The translations under genes were made by a program, and so were the position numbers. Of a DNA stretch of 41,791 bases, positions 23,899-30,233 are shown one piece after another (the first letter of the stretch is position 1; every line of letters starts with the position of its first letter). The DNA lies in the NCBI GenBank assembly GCA_030529625.1, contig JAUMWN010000012.1, positions 1 through 41,791 of the forward strand, written 5' to 3'. Under the pieces are notes generated by a model that was not told the origin of the DNA, ran no database searches, and worked only from the letters and a program-made list of their open reading frames with translations. Source of the DNA: Coriobacteriales bacterium. Lineage in GTDB: Bacteria; Actinomycetota; Coriobacteriia; Coriobacteriales; Atopobiaceae.

Positions 23899-24720
23899 AT
23901 GTTCTTAGATGACCTGTACCATATGCTCGATCCGGTGGCCTTTTCGATTGGTCCCTTTGCGGTGCGCTGGTATGGCATCGCCTACCTTGTTGGGTTTGTC
24001 GTGGGCGGCCTGCTGCTGGTGCGCTATGCCCGCAGGTGGCAGCTGGACCTTACCACCGACGACACGCTCAACGTGGCGACGGGCATCTGCTTGGGGGCTG
24101 TGGTGGGCGGACGCCTTGGGTACGTGCTGTTCTATGGCGGTGGATACTATCTGTCCAATCCAATGGCCATCCTGGCCGTCAACGAGGGCGGCATGAGCTT
24201 TCATGGCGGGCTCGTGGGCGCCGTCGTTGGCGGCACGATCTGCTGCAGGATATGCAAGCTGTCGGTGCTCACCATATGCGACCTGGGCATGTGCGTGGCA
24301 CCGGTGGGCCTGTTTTGCGGCAGGTGCGCCAACTTCGTTAACGGCGAGCTGTGGGGCAAGGAGACCGATCTGCCGTGGGGCGTGATGTTTCCCACGGGCG
24401 GCAACGTGTACCGTCACCCGTCCCAGCTCTATGAGGCCATACTCGAAGGATTGGTGATGTTTCTCATCCTGTGGGCGCTCTCGCGCAAGGTGCCGCCACG
24501 GCCGCAGGGCACGTTTACGGGCGTGTTTTTGGTGTGGTACGGTATCAGTCGCATCCTCATCGAGTTCGTGCGCGTGCCCGACGCGCAGCTGGGCTACCTG
24601 TTTGGCGGCTTCGTCACCATGGGACAGCTGCTGTCCCTACCCCTCATCGTGGTGGGCGTTGGCCTACTGGTGTGGGCCCACAAGACCCAGCGCCCCCAGG
24701 TGGGCCGGCTGGAGGCATAA
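23899..24720 (+). CDS. lgt: prolipoprotein diacylglyceryl transferase
   Basis: A 273-residue integral membrane enzyme that moves diacylglycerol from phosphatidylglycerol to the lipobox cysteine of prolipoproteins. The family marks are clear: VRWYGIAYLVGF near residue 20, GRLGYVLFYGG, SFHGGLVGAVVGG (conserved HGG), the Lgt signature GRCANFVNGELWGKETDLPW near residue 140, and RHPSQLYEAILEG. Seven membrane segments are expected. ATG 23899 comes 9 bases after the stop of the large glycosyltransferase, behind GGGAG, so lgt may be read through from the polysaccharide operon. It converges on deoC, with a strong inverted repeat between. Confidence 0.96.
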   Translation: MFLDDLYHMLDPVAFSIGPFAVRWYGIAYLVGFVVGGLLLVRYARRWQLDLTTDDTLNVATGICLGAVVGGRLGYVLFYGGGYYLSNPMAILAVNEGGMSFHGGLVGAVVGGTICCRICKLSVLTICDLGMCVAPVGLFCGRCANFVNGELWGKETDLPWGVMFPTGGNVYRHPSQLYEAILEGLVMFLILWALSRKVPPRPQGTFTGVFLVWYGISRILIEFVRVPDAQLGYLFGGFVTMGQLLSLPLIVVGVGLLVWAHKTQRPQVGRLEA

Positions 24721-24722
24721 TC

Positions 24723-24772
24723 TGCACTCGGGGGACTGTCCCCTGTGTTTAGGGGACAGTCCCCCGAGTGCA
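24723..24772. terminator. perfect 21-base inverted repeat between lgt and deoC
   Basis: The arms are 24723-24743 and 24752-24772 (TGCACTCGGGGGACTGTCCC plus C, and its exact reverse complement), with an 8-base loop TGTGTTTA. The position between convergent genes fits a bidirectional terminator, but no T-run follows either arm. The core GGGGACTGTCCCC recurs in altered form at 33185 and 10319, so it may be a repeat family that happens to serve as a terminator. Confidence 0.6.
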
Positions 24773-24790
24773 GGTGGTGTGGTCGTTTAC

Positions 24791-25531
24791 CTACAGCTCG
24801 ATGGTCTCGATGCCGTCCGCGCGAAAACGACGCTGCAGCTCCTCAATGATGTCGATGCTGGCCGAGGTGCCAATGCGCTCGGCGCCGGCGCGCACGAACT
24901 CCAGGAAGTCGTCTGCGGTGCGAATGCCGCCGGCGGCCTTTACCTTTACCTCGTCCGGCACGTTGGCGCGCATAAGGCGAACGTCGTCGAGCGTGGCGCC
25001 GCCCGTGCCAAAGCCGGTGGAGGTCTTCACAAAGTCGGGCTTCACCTCGCTGGCGATCTGGCACAGCGCGAGCTTCTCATCCTGCGTGAGGTAGCAGTTC
25101 TCAAAGATCACCTTGCTCACGATGGGGTCCGCGGCACCTGCCATGCCGCCACCACGGCCCTCGCGACACATGGCCACGATGCACTCCATCTCCTCGCGCA
25201 CGTAGTCCCAGTTCTTGTTCTTTACCTCGGTGAGGTTGACCACGTAGTCAATCTCGTCGGCGCCGCACTCAATGGCGTCGCGCGTGTCCTGCACCTTTGA
25301 GAAGATGCTGGTTTGGCCCAGCGGAAACGAGATGGCCGCGCCCACATGCACGTTCGAGTCCTCCAGCAGCTCGTGGCACAGGTGCGCCTGCACCTGGTTT
25401 ACCGCCACCATGGCAAAGCCCTGGGCCTTGGCCTCGTTGCACAGCATGCGTATGTCGTCGGCCGATGCGTCGGCATGCAGGTTGGTGTGGTCGATAAGAT
25501 GTGCCAGGTCATCCAGCGTGTACGTCTTCAT
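24791..25531 (-). CDS. deoC: deoxyribose-phosphate aldolase
   Basis: A 246-residue TIM-barrel class I aldolase that splits 2-deoxyribose 5-phosphate into glyceraldehyde 3-phosphate and acetaldehyde in deoxynucleoside breakdown. Catalytic residues are visible: the Schiff-base Lys169 in DFVKTSTGFGTGGAT, Lys198 in VKVKAAGGIRT, and Asp95 in DEIDYVVNL. A glycine-rich stretch, CREGRGGGMAGAADP (about 122-136), is somewhat longer than the usual loop. AAGGAG sits 6 bases before ATG 25531; the open frame continues upstream but is antisense to the end of the kinase gene and is not part of it. The glycerate kinase gene lies 91 bases upstream on the same strand. Confidence 0.95.
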   Translation of the reverse strand: MKTYTLDDLAHLIDHTNLHADASADDIRMLCNEAKAQGFAMVAVNQVQAHLCHELLEDSNVHVGAAISFPLGQTSIFSKVQDTRDAIECGADEIDYVVNLTEVKNKNWDYVREEMECIVAMCREGRGGGMAGAADPIVSKVIFENCYLTQDEKLALCQIASEVKPDFVKTSTGFGTGGATLDDVRLMRANVPDEVKVKAAGGIRTADDFLEFVRAGAERIGTSASIDIIEELQRRFRADGIETIEL

Positions 25532-25622
25532 TGCGCTCCTTCCGTTTGATGATTGCCCCATGGTATCACGTATTCCGGACACTATTCCCGTGCTGGGGGC
25601 TGTCCCTCCAACACAAGTGGGG

Positions 25623-26756
25623 CTACGGGCGCAGGGCGAGCAGCGAGAAGACGCGGCGGGCGGCGAGCAGGTAGTTGCGCTCGGCGTGGGCGAGGGCGTC
25701 ATCCAGGTCGCAGACGTCGATGACGGTGGGGACGAGTGCGGTGACTCCAACGTCCAGCAGTTCGCAGGCATCGGCGTCCATGCCACCAACAATGGCCACG
25801 CACGGGACACTGGCGCGCCGGCACCGAGCCGCGATGCCGCTTATCACCTTGCCATGGGCAGACTGCGCGTCGGCATGGCCCTCGCCGGTAACGCACAGGT
25901 CGCACGAGACGAGCAGCTCGTCAAAGCCCACCAGGTCGAGCACGCGCTCGATGCCCGGCTGCAGCTGGGCGTGCAGGAAGGCGCGCGCGGCAGCCCCAAG
26001 GCCTCCCGCCGCGCCCATGCCGGCCGCGGCGGGGTCAAATCCGGAAAAGGTGTTGCCCAGCACCTGCGCGTAGCGCTCCATGCCAGTCTCCAGCTCGTCT
26101 ACCACTGCAGGCGTCGCGCCCTTTTGCGGACCAAACACGCGCGTGGCCCCGCGCTCGCCCAGCAGGGGGTTGTCCACGTCGCACATAACGTGAAAGGTCG
26201 TGTGCGCGATGCGCTCGTCCATGCCGTCCAGGTCGATGCGCGCTACGTGCGCCAAGTCGGCACCCGTGCCCGCAAGTTCGTCTCCGCAAGCGTCCAAGAA
26301 CCGCGCTCCCAGTGCACGCATGCAACCCATGCCGCCGTCGTTGGTGGCAGATCCGCCAATGGCAAGCGTAATGCTTCGCGCTCCGTCGTCGAGCGCGTGC
26401 GCGACGAGCTGGCCGGTGCCAAAGGTGGAGGTGCGGCGCGGGTCTCGCTCGCTCGGGCCGAGCAGGGGCAGGCCGGAGGCGGCGGCCATCTCGATGATCG
26501 CGCTGCCGTCTCCCAGGATGCCGTAGGTCGCTTGTACGGCATCGCCGCGCGGACCGCACACGGTGGCGGTTCTCACGACTCCGCCCGTGGCGGCGACCAC
26601 GGCCTCCACCGTCCCCTCGCCACCGTCGGCAACTGCGATGCCGGTGGTGTGTGCGTGGGGAAACGACTCCCGCGCGGCCTGGGCAAGCAACTCCGCGGCG
26701 CGGGCCGACGATATGGTCCCCTTAAACGAGTCCGATGCGAACAGGAACTGTGTCAT
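25623..26756 (-). CDS. glycerate 2-kinase
   Basis: A 377-residue cytoplasmic kinase of the GarK/GlxK family that phosphorylates D-glycerate with ATP. It shows FLFASDSFKGTISSARAAEL at the N-terminus, then VADGGEGTVEAVVAATGG, the IGGSATNDGGMGCMRALGA motif near residue 137, CDVDNPLLGERGA, and VTGEGHADAQSAHGKV near 290. These are the conserved family blocks in order. GGGAGG precedes ATG 26756. It lies 13 bases downstream of uppP on the same strand and 91 bases before deoC, so uppP, the kinase and perhaps deoC may share a transcript. The symbols garK and glxK are both used, so none is given. Confidence 0.94.
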   Translation of the reverse strand: MTQFLFASDSFKGTISSARAAELLAQAARESFPHAHTTGIAVADGGEGTVEAVVAATGGVVRTATVCGPRGDAVQATYGILGDGSAIIEMAAASGLPLLGPSERDPRRTSTFGTGQLVAHALDDGARSITLAIGGSATNDGGMGCMRALGARFLDACGDELAGTGADLAHVARIDLDGMDERIAHTTFHVMCDVDNPLLGERGATRVFGPQKGATPAVVDELETGMERYAQVLGNTFSGFDPAAAGMGAAGGLGAAARAFLHAQLQPGIERVLDLVGFDELLVSCDLCVTGEGHADAQSAHGKVISGIAARCRRASVPCVAIVGGMDADACELLDVGVTALVPTVIDVCDLDDALAHAERNYLLAARRVFSLLALRP

Positions 26757-26769
26757 GGGTGCCTCCCTG

Positions 26770-27660
26770 TTACACGAGGGCGAAGTACAGAATAACCACG
26801 ATGCCCAGGACGATGCGGTACCAGCCAAACGGCTTGAAGTCGTGCTTCTTCACAAAGCCCATGAGGAATCGGATGGCGAGCATGGACACCACAAAGGCAA
26901 CGACGCATCCCACGCCCAGGATGGCGAGCTCTTGCGAGGCAAACGTGTTGCCCTTGAGGAAGTACTTCACCAGGCGCAGTCCGCTTGCCCCCAGCATAAC
27001 GGGAATGGCAAGGTAGAAGGTGAACTCTGCCGCCACGGCGCGGGAGCAGCCCAAAAGCAGGCCGCCAATGATGGTCGACCCCGAGCGGGAGGTGCCGGGC
27101 ACGATGGACAGGATCTGGAAGACGCCAATGCCAAGCGCCGTGCCCCAGCCAAGCTCCTGCACCGACTGCACCGGCGCGTCCGCATCGGCCGTCAGCGACA
27201 GCGCGCCCTTACGCTGCTGGGCAAAGTGCGAGCCGCTGGGCTTGCGCCCGCGGATGGTCTCGATCACGATAAAGGCGATGCCGTAGGCAATGAGGGCACC
27301 GGCGACCACGAACGGGCTGCCCAGGTGCTCCTCCATCCAGTCGTCTAGGGGGATGCCGATGACGGCCGCGGGAATGCACGCCACCACGACCTGTGCCCAC
27401 AGGCGCCAGGTGCCGCGTTTCTGGTCTGCCGATTTGCTCGGCGAGAAGGGATTGAGCTGGTGAAAGAACAGCACGCACACGGCTAGGATGGCGCCCAGCT
27501 GAATAACCACCAGGAACATGTCCCAAAAGTCCTTGCTCACGTCGAGCTTCACGAATTGGTCGAGCAGCAGCATGTGCCCCGTGCTGGATACCGGGAGCCA
27601 TTCGGTGATGCCCTCCACCAAACCAAAGAGCGCTGCCTTGAGCAGTTCGATAATATCCAC
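26770..27660 (-). CDS. uppP: undecaprenyl-diphosphatase (BacA family)
   Basis: A 296-residue polytopic membrane enzyme that removes one phosphate from undecaprenyl pyrophosphate, recycling the lipid carrier for peptidoglycan and polysaccharide export. Both signature blocks are present: LVEGITEWLPVSSTGHMLLL near residue 13 (Glu, Ser and His of the active site) and SIVPGTSRSGSTIIGGLLLG in the second half. A cytoplasmic loop with PSGSHFAQQRKGALSLTADA is longer than usual. The start is GTG 27660 (VDIIELL), with AAGGAAGG just upstream; a longer frame to ATG 27714 would add residues the family lacks. Next to a polysaccharide locus, this enzyme is functionally coherent. Confidence 0.95.
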   Translation of the reverse strand: MDIIELLKAALFGLVEGITEWLPVSSTGHMLLLDQFVKLDVSKDFWDMFLVVIQLGAILAVCVLFFHQLNPFSPSKSADQKRGTWRLWAQVVVACIPAAVIGIPLDDWMEEHLGSPFVVAGALIAYGIAFIVIETIRGRKPSGSHFAQQRKGALSLTADADAPVQSVQELGWGTALGIGVFQILSIVPGTSRSGSTIIGGLLLGCSRAVAAEFTFYLAIPVMLGASGLRLVKYFLKGNTFASQELAILGVGCVVAFVVSMLAIRFLMGFVKKHDFKPFGWYRIVLGIVVILYFALV

Positions 27661-27822
27661 AGCCTTCCTTTCGCCGCTTGCAACTCTTCGCGCACACCAT
27701 ATTGAACCTGCCATGGGCCCCTGTGGAACCGCACACCAAACGAGCACAACCGCGCACATATCCATGGACGTATTTGCGCCCAGGTACCGTTAGACTACAG
27801 TACAGCCGTACAAGGAGGTACT

Positions 27823-28284
27823 ATGAACGTTCCCGCGCCAAACTATCAGTCGCTTGGTTACGATCGCATCTTAGTTGCTGTGGACGGAACCCCGCAGCAG
27901 GAGCTCGTCATTCAGCGCGCCATCATCATTGCCGCCAACAACAACGCCGAGCTCTTTATTGGCCATGTGGTGGACTCCACTTCGCTCGAGACGGCCGGCT
28001 CCTATCCGCTGGAGCTGCTCGACACGCTCGAGAAGAGCTTCCGCAAGGGCATCGCCCCGCAAATCGCCGAGGCCGAGATGGAGCCGCAAATCCGCAAGGT
28101 CGAGCTCATCGTTAAGATTGGCCGCGTGCGCGAGACCCTGCGCGACGAGATCATCAATGTCGTGAAGCCGGACCTCATCATCTGCGGCGCCCTGGGCCTC
28201 TCCAACTTTAGGTATGCGCTCATGGGCTCCACGTCCACGTTCCTCTCGCGCATTCCCAATTGCGACACGCTGGTGGTTAAGTAG
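27823..28284 (+). CDS. universal stress protein (UspA family)
   Basis: A 153-residue single-domain Usp protein. RILVAVDGTPQQELVIQRAI is the N-terminal strand with the conserved Asp. GALGLSNFRYALMGSTS near residue 127 fits the G-x2-G-x9-G-S/T motif of ATP-binding Usp proteins. PDLIICGALG precedes it as usual. AAGGAGG lies 6 bases before ATG 27823. It is transcribed alone, divergently from uppP, with a 162-base gap for both promoters. Usp proteins support survival under starvation and stress; the specific trigger cannot be read here. Confidence 0.92.
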   Translation: MNVPAPNYQSLGYDRILVAVDGTPQQELVIQRAIIIAANNNAELFIGHVVDSTSLETAGSYPLELLDTLEKSFRKGIAPQIAEAEMEPQIRKVELIVKIGRVRETLRDEIINVVKPDLIICGALGLSNFRYALMGSTSTFLSRIPNCDTLVVK

Positions 28285-28425
28285 GGATCAACCACGGCGG
28301 GGAGTAACCACGGCGGGCACCCGTGTCGGCACTGCCGGCGCGTGGCGCCAACCCGTGGATATACCGTGACTTGTGCATATATGACGTAAAATGAACCAAT
28401 CTGTAGCCTAACCACGGAGGCAGCT

Positions 28426-29565
28426 ATGAACCTTCGAGGACTTGCTCGCACCATTGCGCCAACGCTGGGTTCTGTCGCCCTCGCCGCATCGCTGTGCATG
28501 GGTGGCGTGAGTGCGTATGCCGCGACCAACGACGACCTAGTCAACCGCGTGGAGCAGGCCACCACTGAGTACCGGGAGGCCGAGGAGGAAGTCGAGCGCA
28601 TCGAGGAACAGATTGCGCAGAACGAGGAGAAGACCGCCGACATCCAGGCGCGCCTTCCCGAGCAGCGCGCCAAAACGGCGGCTTCCATTAGGAACCTGTA
28701 CAAGTTCCAGCAGAACTCGCCTGGCCTTCTTGACCTGGTGCTCTCGGCGCAGAGCTTCAACGACTTCATTTCTACCATTCGCTACATAGACACCATTCAC
28801 GAGCGCAACACCGAGGAGGTGCAGGCGCTCGTGACCCTTGAGCGCGAGTACGCGCAAACCCAGCTCGCGCTGAACGCCGACCGCGATGCCGCCGTGCAAA
28901 AGCGGGAGGATGCACGCGTCGCGCTGGAGCAGGCTCGCGCCACCAAGCAGGAGGCGCAGGGCAGGGCGAATGCAGCCGTCTCATCGGAGTCGGCCAAGCG
29001 CAGCGAGGTGTTTGCGTCCGTGCAGGAGACCATCGATAAGGGCGTCTCCAAGCGGGCTGGCTCCTCTGGCGCCAACAAGGACGGCGAGTCCGGCGACTCC
29101 AAGGACAGCGAGGCCACGATTACCACCAAGTCCGGCAACACGACCAAGGTCGAGCTGCCGCCTGAGTCCGAGGTGGACACCAGCCCCATCGTGAACAACA
29201 CCACTAGCTCTGAGGTGTCGTCGTGGGCGGCGCGCATCGACGCCTACCTGGCCGGGACGGCCTTGGAGGGCCATGGCGCGGCGTTTGCCCAGGCAGCCGC
29301 CGATTACGGCGTGGATCCGCGCGTCTCTCCGGCCATCTCGTGCATAGAGAGCGGCAAGGGCGAGGTGTGCTTCCTGTCGCACAACGCCTGGGGCTGGGGC
29401 AGCGAGAGTTGGGACGACTGGGACAGCGCGATCCGCGACCACGTGGAGGGCTATGCCAAGACCTACGGCAGCACCGTGACGCTGGAGGGTGCCGAGATGT
29501 ACTCGGGCGAGGACATCTATCCGGAATGGTACTCCCTGGTCCTCTCTGAGATGGACAGCATCTAA
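28426..29565 (+). CDS. secreted coiled-coil protein with lysozyme-like C-terminal domain
   Basis: A 379-residue exported protein. The signal peptide ends near Ala32 (GGVSAYA|ATND). Residues ~33-200 are coiled coil with the CwlO/PcsB-like core NSPGLLDLVLSAQSFNDFIS and then RYIDTIHERN, a type found in cell-wall hydrolases regulated by FtsEX. A Ser/Gly/Asp-rich linker (about 200-262) follows. The last ~110 residues (GHGAAFAQAAADYGVDPRVS, then ISCIESGKGEVCFLSHNAWG) look like a lysozyme/glucosaminidase fold, with Glu in CIESGKG as the probable catalytic acid. This joins the PcsB architecture to a muramidase-like domain in place of CHAP or NlpC/P60. ATG 28426 has GGAGG upstream. A 158-base palindromic element starts at its stop codon. 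Confidence 0.83.
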   Translation: MNLRGLARTIAPTLGSVALAASLCMGGVSAYAATNDDLVNRVEQATTEYREAEEEVERIEEQIAQNEEKTADIQARLPEQRAKTAASIRNLYKFQQNSPGLLDLVLSAQSFNDFISTIRYIDTIHERNTEEVQALVTLEREYAQTQLALNADRDAAVQKREDARVALEQARATKQEAQGRANAAVSSESAKRSEVFASVQETIDKGVSKRAGSSGANKDGESGDSKDSEATITTKSGNTTKVELPPESEVDTSPIVNNTTSSEVSSWAARIDAYLAGTALEGHGAAFAQAAADYGVDPRVSPAISCIESGKGEVCFLSHNAWGWGSESWDDWDSAIRDHVEGYAKTYGSTVTLEGAEMYSGEDIYPEWYSLVLSEMDSI

Positions 29566-29722
29566 GGAACTGTCCAGGAATAACTTGTTCGTTTGGCGGC
29601 CTGCGCGGCGCATCTGGCAGTTGTCGTCGGTCGAAGTACGCCCAGTACGACTCCCTCCTCCGCCCGCCACCTGCGCTCGCGCAGCCTCGCCAATCCGGCC
29701 AAGCTATTCTTGGACAGTTCCT
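29565..29722. repeat. 158-bp palindromic element with AGGAACTGTCC ends
   Basis: The terminal inverted repeats are 23 bases (29565-29587 and 29700-29722) and differ at two positions; they begin AGGAACTGTCC. Inside, TTTGGCGGCCTGCGCG pairs loosely with the other half, so the whole is an imperfect palindrome. It contains no gene. It starts on the last base of the upstream stop codon. It looks like a MITE or a REP-type element, and may serve as that gene's terminator. Confidence 0.7.
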
Positions 29723-29727
29723 AACGC

Positions 29728-29756
29728 TGAGAAAAGGGGCCAAACCCCTTTTCTCA
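29728..29756. terminator. hairpin TGAGAAAAGGGG/CCCCTTTTCTCA
   Basis: A perfect 12-base stem with loop CCAAA. It follows the palindromic element downstream of the secreted-protein gene and could terminate transcription, although the stem's own T-tract is inside the pairing. The block GGGCCnnACCCCTTTTCTCAC (29737-29757) recurs at 30199-30219 just upstream of the M16 protease gene. Confidence 0.5.
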
Positions 29757-29772
29757 CCACAGCGCGACTGGA

Positions 29773-29816
29773 AAAGCGTGAAAGCACCGCCTGAGATAAA
29801 GGTGCTTTCACGCTTT
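29773..29816. terminator. hairpin with 16-base arms
   Basis: AAAGCGTGAAAGCACC (29773-29788) and GGTGCTTTCACGCTTT (29801-29816) pair perfectly around a 12-base loop. A short T-run ends the right arm. This is a plausible second terminator for the gene ending at 29565. Confidence 0.5.
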
Positions 29817-29855
29817 CGCTCTGCCGGATGGGCGTCTTGGCCGCCGCCACGCTAG

Positions 29856-29930
29856 AAAAGTGGACAATTTTTTGTGGGTACCACAACGCCAACTGGGAAA
29901 ACGTCGCGCCGTATCGAAAAAATGTCCACT
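29856..29930. repeat. 75-bp GTGGACAATTTTTT element, copy 1
   Basis: It starts AAAAGTGGACAATTTTTTGT and ends AAAAAATGTCCACT, so its ends are inverted repeats. The middle contains CGCCAACTGGG. A second copy of the same 75-base length lies at 29944-30018 in the opposite orientation. The two share both ends and the middle block and differ between them. Confidence 0.7.
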
Positions 29931-29943
29931 AGGTAAAATATAG

Positions 29944-30018
29944 AGTGGACAATTTTTCCGTAGGCATTGGCATTTCCCCAGTTGGCGACGAGCCGTTGAC
30001 AAAAAATTGTCCACTTTT
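29944..30018. repeat. 75-bp GTGGACAATTTTTT element, inverted copy 2
   Basis: On the minus strand it reads AAAAGTGGACAATTTTTTGT, then CGCCAACTGGG, and ends AAAAATTGTCCACT, matching copy 1. A 13-base spacer (29931-29943) separates the copies. One decayed end also occurs near 10480. From 30019 to 30233 I see no gene; the stretch ends in a repeat block at 30199-30219 and the ribosome site of the next gene. Confidence 0.7.
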
Positions 30019-30233
30019 GGACTCTCTCCTGGCCGTTGTTCTCTCGTGCGCATGTCCTGACTTCCCGCTCCGCCCCGTATACATTCGGCTGCCCGGCTGG
30101 ACATACCGAAAGCGCATTAAAAACCTCGGGTTTGTAGGGCCGCGATTCTACCCGTATTGCTACAAACGGGATTCAGCTACAATCCCTAAGAGTAAACAGG
30201 GCCTGACCCCTTTTCTCACTTTTGGAGGTAGCT

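Noticed and set aside
25272..26795. 507-residue plus-strand frame opposite deoC and the glycerate kinase
   Set aside because: It is antisense to two well-identified genes, and the translated sequence shows the Ala/Arg/His/Val-rich composition of a shadow frame.
28308..28358. GC-rich stem (CCACGG...CCGTGG) after the universal stress protein gene as a terminator
   Set aside because: The arms are only 6 bases, the loop is long and no T-run follows, so the evidence is too weak to list as a feature. The AACCACGG triplicate around it may be chance in GC-rich DNA.
29565..30018. Complete insertion sequence
   Set aside because: No transposase-length frame lies between the inverted repeats; the elements are 75 and 158 bp.
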